Assembly: GCF_011300215.1 (NCBI RefSeq) | Contig: NZ_CP049866.1 | Location: 2,848,501-2,912,500, forward strand | Length of the DNA: 64,000 bases | DNA from: Nocardioides piscis | GTDB taxonomy: Bacteria > Actinomycetota > Actinomycetes > Propionibacteriales > Nocardioidaceae | Direction of reading: 5' to 3' | Shown here: positions 1 to 8,696 of the stretch, in pieces | How positions within the stretch are numbered: position 1 is the stretch's first letter | Layout: each line of letters begins with the position of its first letter | Program-made: the position numbers and the translations under genes | Notes under the pieces: generated by a model | The model's database searches: none | What the model saw: only the letters and a program-made list of their open reading frames with translations | What the model was told of the DNA's origin: nothing

Positions 1-1194
1 GCCGACCTCGCGGGTGGCGAACGGCACTGCCGCCGTCATGGCCGTGATGATGAAGCCGGGAGCCACGGCGTTGATGGTGATGCCGTTGCCGAGCTCGTCG
101 GCGAGGGAGTCGACGAAGCCGATGACGCCGGCCTTGGACGCGGCGTAGTTGGTCTGGCCCACGTTGCCGGCGATGCCGGCGATGGAGGCGACGCCGATGA
201 CCCGGCCGTTGTCGTTGATGACCTTCTCGTCGAGCAGCGCCCGGGTGATCCGCTCCGGGGCGCTCAGGTTGACCCCGATCACGCTGGCCCAGCGGTCCTC
301 GGCCATGTTGGCGAGCTTCTTGTCGCGGGTGATGCCCGCGTTGTGCACCACGATGTCGACCCCGCCGTGCTCGGTGGAGAGGTGGTGGGCGATCCGCTGG
401 GGTGCGTCCTTGCCCGTGATGTCGAGCGTGAGGTGGTCGCCGTCGAGCTCCTTCATCAGGACCTGCAGCTCGCTGGCCGCCTGGGGAACGTCGACTCCGA
501 CCACCTTGGCGCCGTCGCGGTGGAGCACGCGTGCGATCTGCTCGCCGATCCCACGGCTGGCGCCGGTCACGAGGGCGACCTTGCCCTCGAGCGGCCGGGT
601 CCAGTCGGCAACGGGGGCTGCGTCCTTCTCCTGGTGGGCGCCGATGCGCACGACCTGGCCCGACACGTAGGCCGACTTGGGGGAGAGGAAGAACGCAAGG
701 GTCGAGGTCGTCGCGTCGTCGGCGCCCTCGGTGACATAGACGAGCTGGACGGTGCCGCCCTTGCCGATCTCCTTGCCCAGCGACCGGGTGAATCCCTCGA
801 GGGCGCGCTGCGCGACCCGCTCCGAACCACTGACCGACTCAGGCGTCGTGCCCAGCACGACGACCCGCGGGCACGTCTCGAGACTGCGCATGAGCGGGGT
901 GAAGAACTCCTGCAGCGCGATCAGGCCGTCGGCGTCCGTGATCCCGGTCGCGTCGAAGACGAGGGCCTTGTACTTCTCGCCGGCGGTCGGGAGGCTCCAC
1001 GCGATGCCGAGGTCGTCGAGGACCGTCGGCAGCGAGCCGCTGAGACGCCCGTCGCCACCCAGCGCGACCGTGCCGTCGACCAGAGGGGCGCCCTCGGTGT
1101 AGCGCTCGAGCGCGGTGGGGCTCGGCAGGCCGAGGTTCTTCACCAGCAGCTTGCCGATGGGTGAGGAGACGAAGCCCTGGTAGCGGTCACTCAT
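1..1194 (-). CDS. fabG: FabG-type 3-oxoacyl-ACP/CoA reductase, C-terminus beyond window edge
   Basis: NAD(P)H-dependent short-chain reductase of the long (about 450-residue) FabG4 class. 398 residues are visible. The N-terminal third is the extra non-catalytic region typical of this class. The second half carries the Rossmann fold with the active-site signature NYAASKAG (Tyr and Lys) and ends at AVPFATREVG, so about 55 residues are missing. The ATG at 1194 is preceded by GGAGG at 1205-1209. The divergent thiolase gene next door matches the mycobacterial fabG4-fadA2 arrangement, which suggests a shared role in beta-oxidation or fatty acyl metabolism. The family is certain; the physiological substrate is inferred. 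Confidence 0.9.
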   Translation of the reverse strand, partial: MSDRYQGFVSSPIGKLLVKNLGLPSPTALERYTEGAPLVDGTVALGGDGRLSGSLPTVLDDLGIAWSLPTAGEKYKALVFDATGITDADGLIALQEFFTPLMRSLETCPRVVVLGTTPESVSGSERVAQRALEGFTRSLGKEIGKGGTVQLVYVTEGADDATTSTLAFFLSPKSAYVSGQVVRIGAHQEKDAAPVADWTRPLEGKVALVTGASRGIGEQIARVLHRDGAKVVGVDVPQAASELQVLMKELDGDHLTLDITGKDAPQRIAHHLSTEHGGVDIVVHNAGITRDKKLANMAEDRWASVIGVNLSAPERITRALLDEKVINDNGRVIGVASIAGIAGNVGQTNYAASKAGVIGFVDSLADELGNGITINAVAPGFIITAMTAAVPFATREVG

Positions 1195-1358
1195 GGGTGA
1201 TGGTCCTCCGGAGGTATGGGAGAAGATGACTACGGAAGTTGTAACAAGAGGTGTAACTCAGTGTCCACATTTCGTGATGTGGCGCTCATTGCATTCCCTC
1301 ATCGACATGTTCCGGCAAGGATAGAAGCATCCACCCCCAGCACCCCAGGAGCCCACAC
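1195..1358. promoter_or_regulatory. Divergent intergenic region between fabG-like and fadA-like genes
   Basis: This 164-base spacer must hold both promoters. The fabG-side Shine-Dalgarno (CCTCC on the plus strand) is at 1205-1209. Two direct copies of TGTAAC, at 1240-1245 and 1252-1257, are spaced one helical turn apart (12 bases) and could form a regulator site. No clear -35/-10 pair could be assigned on either strand. Confidence 0.4.
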
Positions 1359-2639
1359 ATGCAGGCAAGCACCCGCCGGGTCGCCGTCATCGGCGGCAAC
1401 CGGATCCCGTTCGCCCGGTCCAACTCGGTCTATGCAGGCGTCTCCAACCAGGAGATGCTCACCGCCGCGATCGACGGTCTGGTCGCTCGCTACGGGCTGG
1501 AGGGCCAGGCGGTCGGCGAGGTCGTCGCCGGCGCCGTGCTCAAGCACGCCCGCGACTTCAACCTGACCCGCGAGTGCGTGCTCGGCTCCAAGCTCGCTCC
1601 CGAGACCCCCGCCACGGACATCCAGCAGGCGTGCGGCACCGGGCTCCAGGCGGCGATCCAGGTCGCCAACAAGATCGCCCTGGGCCAGATCGACTCCGGG
1701 ATCGCCGGCGGCACCGACACCACCTCGGACGCCCCGGTGGCGATCAGCGACAAGCTGCGCAAGAAGCTGATGAAGGTCAACGCGGCCAAGGACACGGCCA
1801 CCAAGCTCAAGGTCTTGGGTTCCATCCGGCCCGGAGACATCGGCCTGGACATCCCACAGAACGGTGAGCCCCGCACCCGCCTGTCCATGGGCGAGCACGC
1901 AGCGTTGACAGCACTCGAGTGGCGGATCACCCGCGAGGCGCAGGACGAGCTCGCCGCGTCGTCGCACCACAAGATGGCGGCGGCCTACGACCGAGGCTTC
2001 TTCGACGACCAGATCACCGCCTTCCGCGGAGTCGAGCGCGACAACAACCTGCGCCCCGACTCCACGGTCGAGAAGCTCGCGACCCTCAAGCCGGTCTTCG
2101 GCAAGGGCGAGGCAGCCACGATGACCGCCGGCAACTCGACCCCGCTCAGTGACGGCGCCTCCGCCGTGCTGCTGGCGTCGGAGGAATGGGCCGAGGAGCA
2201 CGACCTGCCCGTCCTTGCCTGGTTCACCGAGTCGGAGACGGCCGCCGTGGACTACGTCAACGGCGCCGAGGGCCTGCTCATGGCACCGGCCTACGCGGTG
2301 CCCCGCATGCTCGAGCGCGCCGGGCTCACCCTCCAGGACTTCGACTACTACGAGATCCACGAGGCCTTCGCCTCACAGGTGCTCTCGACGCTCGCTGCCT
2401 GGGAGGACCCGGTGTTCTGCAAGGAGCGGCTGGGTCTCGACGCCCCGCTGGGCTCCATCGACCGGGCCAAGCTCAACGTCAACGGCTCCTCGCTCGCCGC
2501 TGCTCACCCGTTCGCCGCGACAGGCGGCCGGATCGTCAGCTCCTTGGCGCACCAGCTGGCGGAGAAGGGCTCGGGGCGTGGCCTGATCTCGATCTGCGCC
2601 GCGGGTGGCCAGGGCGTGGTCGCCATCCTCGAGCGCTGA
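1359..2639 (+). CDS. fadA: Acetyl-CoA C-acyltransferase (thiolase, FadA2-like)
   Basis: A 426-residue thiolase that forms or cleaves 3-ketoacyl-CoA. The nucleophilic cysteine is in QQACGTGLQAA (about residue 92). The catalytic His is in AAHPFAATGGR and the second Cys in CAAGGQG near the C-terminus. The length is at the long end of the thiolase range, as in mycobacterial FadA2. It is divergent from the fabG-like gene, the same arrangement as Rv0242c-Rv0243. Biosynthetic versus degradative direction cannot be told from sequence. Translation starts at ATG 1359. Confidence 0.9.
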   Translation: MQASTRRVAVIGGNRIPFARSNSVYAGVSNQEMLTAAIDGLVARYGLEGQAVGEVVAGAVLKHARDFNLTRECVLGSKLAPETPATDIQQACGTGLQAAIQVANKIALGQIDSGIAGGTDTTSDAPVAISDKLRKKLMKVNAAKDTATKLKVLGSIRPGDIGLDIPQNGEPRTRLSMGEHAALTALEWRITREAQDELAASSHHKMAAAYDRGFFDDQITAFRGVERDNNLRPDSTVEKLATLKPVFGKGEAATMTAGNSTPLSDGASAVLLASEEWAEEHDLPVLAWFTESETAAVDYVNGAEGLLMAPAYAVPRMLERAGLTLQDFDYYEIHEAFASQVLSTLAAWEDPVFCKERLGLDAPLGSIDRAKLNVNGSSLAAAHPFAATGGRIVSSLAHQLAEKGSGRGLISICAAGGQGVVAILER

Positions 2640-2708
2640 GGCGGCGCCGCTCCCCCGCAGGGGTGAAGGTTTCCCCAAATCCGGCCCTCAGCGAGCACCA
2701 TTGCTCGT

Positions 2709-4109
2709 GTGAGGGCTGGAGACACGTTCGACGAGCGCTATGAGCTGGTGGAGATCCTCGGCTCCGGCGGCACCGGAGCGGTGTGGCGCGCGCGGGACAA
2801 GGTGCTGGGGCGCGAGGTCGCGCTGAAGACCCTGCGCGCCGACAGCCCCGACGTCGAGACGATGCGGGCCCGGCGGCGGGCAGAGGCGCAGGTCGCGGGA
2901 TCCTTGGCGCATCCCGGGATCGGATCGGTCTACGACTACGGCGAGACCAGCACCGGGCCATACATCGTGATGGCCGTCGTTCCCGGCGTCCCGCTGTCGG
3001 CCGTCCTGCGGGAGGAGCGAAAGCTCAGCCCTGAACGGGTGATGTCGATCGTGGCGCAGGTCGCGACGGCGCTCGACGCCGCACACCGCGCAGGGATCGT
3101 CCATCGGGACCTGAAGCCGGCCAACGTGATGCTGGACGAGAACGACCGAGCGATCCTCCTCGACTTCGGCATCGCCCGGTCGTCCGACCACGAACCGCTC
3201 ACGCTGACCGGCACACTGGTCGGCACTGTCGACTACATCAGCCCGGAGCAGACCGCCGGCCGATCGGCGACGAGCCGCTCGGACCTGTACTCGTTGGGCA
3301 TGCTCGCCTACGAGTCGCTCACGGGGCTCAAGCCCTTCCGCCGGGAGTCGCAGGTGGCCACGGCGCTGGCACACCTGCAGGAGGAGGCACCGCCCCTGCC
3401 GCCCGAGATCCCCGAGGGCGTACGACTCCTGGTCGAGCGGCTGATGGCCAAGGACCCGGACCACCGGCCGGAGTCCGCCGCACAGGTCGCCGCGCTGGCC
3501 CGCGCCGCACTGCAGGACCCCAGCGACGCGACCGAGGCCCTGGCGGTGCTTGCCCCGTTGCCGCGGGCACAGCCTGCAGCGCGGCAGCGCAGCAGGGTCG
3601 GCCGGCGCAGGGTCGTGCTGCTGGGCGCCCCGCTGGTCCTGGCGATCCTCACGTTCTTCACCTTCCAGGCGGTCGGCGACACCGCCGACAGGACGCGGCG
3701 AGTCGTCGACGTCGTCGGTCTCGCCGCCGCCCAGGCGACCGACCGTCTCGAGGCCCAGGGATTCGTCGTGCGGCGCGAGCCGCTGCGCGGCGTGAAGGCC
3801 CCCCGTGGCGAGGTCATGGACCAGCGCCCGGCGGCCGGGGCGCGGCTCGAGCCGGGTTCGGTCGTCACCCTGGGTGTCGCCGCCGCCGCGCCGCGCCCGG
3901 TCGCCCCACCGACGACAACGCCCAGCCCGACGGCGGTGGTGACTCCGTCGCCGACGCCCGTCACCGGCGGGGGCGGAGGCGCCGGGACCGGCGCGGGCTC
4001 AGGCGGCAACGGGTCCTCCGGCGGAGGCGACAAGTCCTCCCAGGGTGGGCCGAAGAAGTCCGGGGCTCCCGGCAAGTCGACCGGCCGCGGGAAGGGCAGG
4101 AAGAAGTAG
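2709..4109 (+). CDS. Membrane Ser/Thr protein kinase with one PASTA domain
   Basis: A 466-residue Hanks-type kinase. The glycine loop GSGGTGAV is at about 18-25, the ATP lysine in ALKTL at about 40, the catalytic loop HRDLKPAN at about 133 and DFG at about 152. One membrane span (LLGAPLVLAILTFF, about 303-323) follows a basic segment. A single extracellular PASTA domain (about 330-395) comes next, then a Thr/Pro stretch and a Gly/Ser/Lys-rich tail ending RGKGRKK. PASTA domains bind muropeptides or beta-lactams in PknB homologues, but one repeat instead of four makes this a reduced version. The GTG start at 2709 places the kinase fold directly at the N-terminus. Its target is unknown. Confidence 0.9.
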   Translation: MRAGDTFDERYELVEILGSGGTGAVWRARDKVLGREVALKTLRADSPDVETMRARRRAEAQVAGSLAHPGIGSVYDYGETSTGPYIVMAVVPGVPLSAVLREERKLSPERVMSIVAQVATALDAAHRAGIVHRDLKPANVMLDENDRAILLDFGIARSSDHEPLTLTGTLVGTVDYISPEQTAGRSATSRSDLYSLGMLAYESLTGLKPFRRESQVATALAHLQEEAPPLPPEIPEGVRLLVERLMAKDPDHRPESAAQVAALARAALQDPSDATEALAVLAPLPRAQPAARQRSRVGRRRVVLLGAPLVLAILTFFTFQAVGDTADRTRRVVDVVGLAAAQATDRLEAQGFVVRREPLRGVKAPRGEVMDQRPAAGARLEPGSVVTLGVAAAAPRPVAPPTTTPSPTAVVTPSPTPVTGGGGGAGTGAGSGGNGSSGGGDKSSQGGPKKSGAPGKSTGRGKGRKK

Positions 4110-4118
4110 CACGGCTGC

Positions 4119-4124
4119 TAGGGT
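4119..4124 (+). promoter_or_regulatory. -10 box of the pyrR promoter
   Basis: TAGGGT fits the actinobacterial TANNNT -10 pattern and lies 15 bases before the pyrR leader hairpin. The same hexamer occupies the matching place before carA (9465-9470). No convincing -35 is visible. Confidence 0.5.
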
Positions 4125-4137
4125 CATCGCCGTTCGA

Positions 4138-4176
4138 CATCCTTTAAGGAGCCGTCCCGTGAGGCGGAGAAGGAGG
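4138..4176 (+). promoter_or_regulatory. PyrR-binding RNA hairpin overlapping the pyrR Shine-Dalgarno
   Basis: The loop 4155-4164 reads TCCCGTGAGG and matches the PyrR recognition consensus UCCNGNGAGG. It is closed by CCG (4152-4154) and CGG (4165-4167). An outer pairing of TCCTT (4140-4144) with AAGGA (4170-4174) would bury the Shine-Dalgarno AAGGAGG (4170-4176). This predicts translational repression of pyrR-pyrB-pyrC when PyrR binds with UMP, as known for mycobacterial pyr mRNA. Nearly the same 40 bases recur before carA. Confidence 0.85.
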
Positions 4177-4186
4177 TCTGTGGCCC

Positions 4187-4729
4187 ATGACAACAAACAT
4201 GGCCGACCCTCGCATCGTCCTCGACGCCGGTGACATCGCCCGGGCGTTGACCCGCATCGCCCACGAGATCCTCGAGCGCAACAAGGGCGCCGACGACCTC
4301 GTCCTCCTCGGCCTCCACACGCGGGGGGTGCCGCTGGCCCAGCGCATCGCCGACCGCATCCAGTCCGTGGAGGGCTCCTCGGTGGCGATCGGCGAGCTGG
4401 ACGTCACGATGTATCGCGACGACCTGCGCAAGCAGCCGACGCGCAGGGCGCACAAGACCCAGCTCCCGAGCGGCGGCATCGACGACAAGGTCGTGGTCCT
4501 CGTCGACGACGTGCTCTTCTCCGGGCGCACCATCCGCGCCGCCCTCGACGCGCTGGCCGACCTCGGCCGGCCCAGCGCCGTACGCCTCGCCGTGCTTGTC
4601 GACCGCGGACACCGCGAGCTGCCCATCCGAGCCGACCACGTCGGCAAGAACCTCCCCAGCGCGCGCGCCGAGCGGGTCAGCGTCCGGCTGGTCGAGTCCG
4701 ACGACCTCGACGAGGTGACCATCTCGTGA
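4187..4729 (+). CDS. pyrR: PyrR, pyrimidine operon regulator / uracil phosphoribosyltransferase
   Basis: 180 residues, normal for PyrR. The PRPP-binding loop [18 protein letters not shown] is at about residues 101-118, and the basic RNA-binding face contains [11 protein letters not shown]. It binds pyr mRNA hairpins in response to UMP and has residual UPRTase activity. The ATG at 4187 is ten bases after AAGGAGG. It heads the first pyr block and probably controls itself through the hairpin at 4138-4176 and carA through the one at 9486-9524. The last four bases overlap the pyrB start. Confidence 0.96.
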   Translation: MTTNMADPRIVLDAGDIARALTRIAHEILERNKGADDLVLLGLHTRGVPLAQRIADRIQSVEGSSVAIGELDVTMYRDDLRKQPTRRAHKTQLPSGGIDDKVVVLVDDVLFSGRTIRAALDALADLGRPSAVRLAVLVDRGHRELPIRADHVGKNLPSARAERVSVRLVESDDLDEVTIS

Positions 4730-5652
4730 AGCACCTCCTGTCCATCAACGACCTGAGCAGCGACCAGGTCCAGGAGATCTTCGAGACCGCCGCGGACATG
4801 CACGACGTCCAGCGACGCGAGGTCAAGAAGCTCCCGGCGCTGCGCGGCCGCACCGTGATCAACATGTTCTTCGAGGACTCCACCCGCACCCGGTCCTCCT
4901 TCGAGATCGCCGGCAAGTGGCTCTCGGCCGACGTCATCAACATCTCGGCCAAGGGGTCCTCGGCCTCCAAGGGCGAGTCCCTGCGCGACACCGTGCTGAC
5001 GGTGTGCGCGATGGGTGTCGACGGCCTCGTCATCCGCCACCCCGCCTCCGGGGCCGCACACCAGGTCGCCCAGTGGGTCGACGCGGCCGTGATCAACGCC
5101 GGCGACGGCATGCACGAGCACCCGACGCAGGCCCTCCTCGACGCCTACACCCTCCAGCACCGCCTCGGCTCGCTCGACGGCAAGCACGTCGCGATCATCG
5201 GCGACCTGACCCACAGCCGGGTGTTCCGGTCCAACGTCTTGTGCCTGACCAAGCTCGGCGCGCGGGTGACGGTGGTCGCGCCGCCGACCCTGATGCCGAG
5301 CGGCATCGGTCCGTGGTCGAAGGAGGCGGGCTTCGCGACGTCCTACGACATCGATGAGGTGCTGCCCGACGCCGACGCGGTCATGATGCTCCGGGTCCAG
5401 CGGGAGCGCATGTCGGGCGGCTACTTCCCCTCGGCGCGCGAATACACCGTCGGCTACGGCCTGACCCGCGACCGCCTCGCGCGGCTGCGGCCCGACGCCC
5501 CCATCTGCCACCCCGGCCCGATGAACCGTGGCCTGGAGATCGCCGCCGACGCGGCCGACGCCGCCCAGTCGGTGGTTCTCGAGCAGGTCTCGAGCGGGCT
5601 CGCGGTGCGCATGGCCGTGCTCTACCACCTGCTTGCCGGAGAGGAGTCCTGA
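4726..5652 (+). CDS. pyrB: Aspartate carbamoyltransferase catalytic subunit
   Basis: 308 residues. It condenses carbamoyl phosphate with aspartate, the first committed pyrimidine step. The carbamoyl-phosphate motif [12 protein letters not shown] is at about 47-58. The HPTQAL motif of ATCases (Thr where ornithine transferases have Cys) is present, and HPGPMNRG lies near the C-terminus. The GTG start overlaps the pyrR stop in GTGA, so translation is coupled. No regulatory pyrI partner is present, as usual in actinobacteria. Confidence 0.96.
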   Translation: MKHLLSINDLSSDQVQEIFETAADMHDVQRREVKKLPALRGRTVINMFFEDSTRTRSSFEIAGKWLSADVINISAKGSSASKGESLRDTVLTVCAMGVDGLVIRHPASGAAHQVAQWVDAAVINAGDGMHEHPTQALLDAYTLQHRLGSLDGKHVAIIGDLTHSRVFRSNVLCLTKLGARVTVVAPPTLMPSGIGPWSKEAGFATSYDIDEVLPDADAVMMLRVQRERMSGGYFPSAREYTVGYGLTRDRLARLRPDAPICHPGPMNRGLEIAADAADAAQSVVLEQVSSGLAVRMAVLYHLLAGEES

Positions 5653-6923
5653 TGGCGCTCGTGATCACCGGCGCGTCCGTGCTGGGCGAGAAGACCGCAG
5701 ACCTGTACGTCGACGACGCCGGTCGACTGGTGGACGAGCCACCCGCCGGGGCGCAGACGCTGGATGCCGACGGACTCGTCGCCCTGCCCGGGCTCGTCGA
5801 CCTCCACACCCACCTGCGCGAGCCGGGCCGCGAGGACGCCGAGACGATCCTCACCGGGTCCCGGGCCGCGGCGATCGGTGGCTACGCCGCGGTCCTGGCG
5901 ATGGCCAACACGTCGCCGGTGACCGACACGGCCGAGGCCGCACTACGGGTCTTCGACCTCGGCCGCGAGGCCGGCCTGGTCGACGTCCAACCAGTGGGGG
6001 CCGTCACCAAGGGGCTCGCCGGCGCGGAGCTGGCCGAGCTCGGGCTGATGGCGCGCTCGCGGGCCCGGGTGCGGGTCTTCTCCGACGACGGCAAGTGCGT
6101 GCACGACGCCCGGGTGATGCGGCGGGCGCTGGAATACGTCAAGGCGTTCGGCGGCGTCGTCTCCCAGCACGCACAGGACCCGACCCTGGCGGGGCCGACC
6201 GCCTGCTGTCACGAGGGCGAGATCTCGGGGCGGCTCGGGCTCCCGGGCTGGCCCGGCATCGCCGAGGAGGTCATCGTCGCGCGTGACGTGATGCTGGCTC
6301 GACACACGGCCTCGCGGGTCCACATCGCGCACGTGTCGACGGCCGGTTCCGTGGAGATGGTCCGCTGGGCCAAGGCCCAGGGCATCGGCGTGACCGCCGA
6401 GGTGACCCCGCACCACCTGCTGCTCACCACCGACCTGCTCGAGGGCTTCGACCCCACCTACAAGGTCAACCCGCCGCTGCGGCCGGCCGAGGACGTCGAG
6501 GCCCTCCGCGCTGCCCTGCTGGACGGGACCATCGACGCCGTGGCCACCGACCACGCGCCGCACGCCCGTCACGACAAGGAGCACGCCTTCGTCGACGCGG
6601 CCTTCGGGATGCTGGGTCTCGAGACCGCGCTGGCGGTGGTGCGGACGGCCGTGCCAGACCTCGGCTGGGCCGACGTCGCCCGCGTGATGTCGGCCAACCC
6701 GGCCCGGATCGCCGGACTCGCCGGCCACGGCTCGCTCGACGTCGGCACACCGGCCCATGTCGTCCTGGTCGACCCCACTGCCTCGGTGACGGTCGATCGC
6801 GATGCCTCGGTGTCGCTGTCGCGCAACAACCCCTGGCACGGCCGCTCGCTCACGTCCCGGGTCGTCCACACGGTCTATGCCGGTCGCGTGACCGTCCGCG
6901 ACGGGGTGCTCGTCGCGCCGTAG
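5652..6923 (+). CDS. pyrC: Dihydroorotase
   Basis: A 423-residue type I dihydroorotase that cyclises carbamoyl aspartate to dihydroorotate. Metal ligands are visible: HTHLREPG (about 54-61), the bridging Asp in FSDDGKC, His in SQHAQDPTL, His in HIAHVSTAG, and the catalytic Asp in ATDHAPH. The ATG overlaps the pyrB stop by one base. It is the last gene of the first PyrR-controlled block; a separate promoter (TAGTGT) follows at once for the next gene. Confidence 0.95.
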   Translation: MALVITGASVLGEKTADLYVDDAGRLVDEPPAGAQTLDADGLVALPGLVDLHTHLREPGREDAETILTGSRAAAIGGYAAVLAMANTSPVTDTAEAALRVFDLGREAGLVDVQPVGAVTKGLAGAELAELGLMARSRARVRVFSDDGKCVHDARVMRRALEYVKAFGGVVSQHAQDPTLAGPTACCHEGEISGRLGLPGWPGIAEEVIVARDVMLARHTASRVHIAHVSTAGSVEMVRWAKAQGIGVTAEVTPHHLLLTTDLLEGFDPTYKVNPPLRPAEDVEALRAALLDGTIDAVATDHAPHARHDKEHAFVDAAFGMLGLETALAVVRTAVPDLGWADVARVMSANPARIAGLAGHGSLDVGTPAHVVLVDPTASVTVDRDASVSLSRNNPWHGRSLTSRVVHTVYAGRVTVRDGVLVAP

Positions 6924-6926
6924 TGT
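6921..6926 (+). promoter_or_regulatory. -10 box of a likely leaderless promoter (gene at 6933)
   Basis: TAGTGT overlaps the pyrC stop codon and ends six bases before the ATG at 6933. No Shine-Dalgarno is seen, consistent with a leaderless transcript starting at or next to the ATG. Confidence 0.45.
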
Positions 6927-6932
6927 CGGGGC

Positions 6933-7376
6933 ATGACCGCCTACGACCTCCCAGCCGGTGTCGCGCGCGGCACGTGCGCGTTCCGGTTGATGCCTGGTGA
7001 CGATCTCGCGGACGCGCCATCGAGCGTGTCGGTGGCCGCCACCGCCGCCGACCGGGCCGTCGTCCTGTCATACACCTGGGAGCACCCGTCCGACGGTGCT
7101 CAGTCGGGCACGCTGCTTCTTGGCGCACCGGACGAGCACGGCACTGTCTCGGCGGCCTGGGTGGACTCGTGGCACCAGCCGACAGTCGTGCTCGTCACCG
7201 GCACGGGGAGCGAGGCCGGCGCGGACGTGGGCTATGAGTACGCCCCCGGCTGGCTGTGGCGGGTTGTCGTGCGCCGCGAGGAGGACGGAGCCTCCTTGGT
7301 GATGCGCAACGTCGTCCCGGAGGGCCAGGGCGGTCCCGCAGGGGCCTACGACGTCATGCAGGCCACCTGGTCCTGA
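6933..7376 (+). CDS. Uncharacterised protein resembling DUF1579-type small lipocalin-like proteins
   Basis: 147 residues, no signal peptide, no membrane span. Alternating beta-strand-like segments carry scattered Trp residues (YTWEHPSDG, AAWVDSWHQ, YAPGWLWRVVVR). This resembles DUF1579-like beta-barrel proteins, but only weakly. It sits between pyrC and carA but appears to have its own leaderless promoter, so a pyrimidine role is not implied. It converges with the acetyl-CoA hydrolase gene. Confidence 0.75.
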   Translation: MTAYDLPAGVARGTCAFRLMPGDDLADAPSSVSVAATAADRAVVLSYTWEHPSDGAQSGTLLLGAPDEHGTVSAAWVDSWHQPTVVLVTGTGSEAGADVGYEYAPGWLWRVVVRREEDGASLVMRNVVPEGQGGPAGAYDVMQATWS

Positions 7377-7387
7377 GCCGGCTCAGG
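7372..7387. terminator. 16-base perfect palindrome between convergent genes
   Basis: CCTGAGCCGGCTCAGG contains both stop codons of the converging genes (TGA at 7374-7376 and TCA at 7383-7385). It is self-complementary without a loop or a T tract, so its function as a bidirectional terminator is only a possibility. Confidence 0.25.
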
Positions 7388-8612
7388 CCAGTCCGAGCTC
7401 GGCTGCCTCTTCCCACAGCTCCTCCCGGACGTCGGGGTGTGCTGCGTTCTCGATCAGGTTGCGGGCCTGCTCTCGCTCGTCACGGCCCCACATCCAGGCG
7501 ACGCCCTGCTCGGTGACGACTGCGGTGTGCTGGAAGGACGTCACGGGCTCGTCGACGAGCGGCACGATCGTCGAGACGTCGGCCTTGGGGTGCCAGCTGC
7601 GCAGGGCCATGAAGGCCTGTCCGCCGTGCGAGTGGCTGGCCCCCACGGTGAAGTCGGTCTGGCCGCCGAAGCCGGAGTGGATCCGCGCGCGGATCCGCGA
7701 GGCGTTGGCCTGGTCGAGCAGGTCGACCTGCAGGGCGGTGTTGATCGACGTCATCCGGGGCTGCTGGGCGATCCGCGAGGGTGCGTTGGTGGTCTCGGTG
7801 CGTGCCATGTGCACCCGCGGGTTGTCGTCGACCCAGTCATAGAGCTCCTCGCTGCCGAAGACGAAGGACGTCGTGATCGGGACGCCGCGGTCGAGGGCGC
7901 CTGCCTTCTCCAACGTGAGCACGCCGTCGCTGAACATCTCGGTCCAGATGCGGAGGCCACGACGCTCCACGACGCCGGCGATGGTTGCGTCGGGCACCTC
8001 CCCGATGCCGGCCTGCAGGGTCGATGCGTCGCCGATCTGGGCAGCGACGAGGGACCCGATCGCGCGGGCGTCGGCGCCGGGCGGGCGGGCGGCGTGGGTG
8101 ACGAGGGGTGTGTCGACCTCGACACCAAGGTCGATGTCTGCGACGTCGACCTCGGCGTCGCCGAAGGTCCAGGGCATGCGGGGATTGAGCTGGGCGACGA
8201 CGAGCGCCCCGCGGGCGCGGGCCGCCTCGATGGCGGCCGGCAGGACGTTGACCTCGAGGCCGAGGGAGACCTTGCCGTCGCGGGGGAGCGTCGTGTGGAC
8301 GACCACGACGTCGGGAGGCAGCGGACCGCGGAACAGCCGGGGCACCATCGACAACCGGCACGGCACGTAGGAGAGCCGGGGATGGCGCCGGTAGCCCGGT
8401 CCGACGAACGTGGTCTCGGGCACCACCCCGTCATGGAGCGGGAGCCCCGGCTGGGCGTTCAGGGCGTGGAGCCGAGCTCGGGGAAGCTCGGCGAGCAGGG
8501 CGTCGAGGAGGGTGACCGGCGAGGCGAAGTTGCCGCTCGCGACGATCCGGGGCTCGGGGATGCCGAGGGCCGCCACCTTGTGGGCAGCGGCCTCGATCGA
8601 GTCGATGCGCAT
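7383..8612 (-). CDS. Acetyl-CoA hydrolase / CoA-transferase family protein
   Basis: 409 residues from the chosen ATG at 8612, which follows AAGG (8 bases) and starts MRIDSIEAAAHKV; an upstream in-frame start at 8663 would add 17 unconserved residues. Family marks are GIGEVPDA, the catalytic glutamate region WTEMFSDGVL and GFGGQTDF, typical of the acetate/4-hydroxybutyrate CoA-transferase and acetyl-CoA hydrolase fold. It probably moves CoA between short-chain acids. It lies leftward inside the pyr region, unrelated to pyrimidine synthesis. The exact acyl substrate is unknown. Confidence 0.85.
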   Translation of the reverse strand: MRIDSIEAAAHKVAALGIPEPRIVASGNFASPVTLLDALLAELPRARLHALNAQPGLPLHDGVVPETTFVGPGYRRHPRLSYVPCRLSMVPRLFRGPLPPDVVVVHTTLPRDGKVSLGLEVNVLPAAIEAARARGALVVAQLNPRMPWTFGDAEVDVADIDLGVEVDTPLVTHAARPPGADARAIGSLVAAQIGDASTLQAGIGEVPDATIAGVVERRGLRIWTEMFSDGVLTLEKAGALDRGVPITTSFVFGSEELYDWVDDNPRVHMARTETTNAPSRIAQQPRMTSINTALQVDLLDQANASRIRARIHSGFGGQTDFTVGASHSHGGQAFMALRSWHPKADVSTIVPLVDEPVTSFQHTAVVTEQGVAWMWGRDEREQARNLIENAAHPDVREELWEEAAELGLA

Positions 8613-8696
8613 GCCGGACACCTTGCCATCAGGTGCTGACGTGCGGTCGGAGCCCGCACCCACGCGGGCCGGGTCGGCGCCTGCGCGCCGAACTGG

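Noticed and set aside
2640..2708. CCCC-CGCA-GGGG as terminator after the thiolase gene
   Set aside because: Only four base pairs and no T tract.
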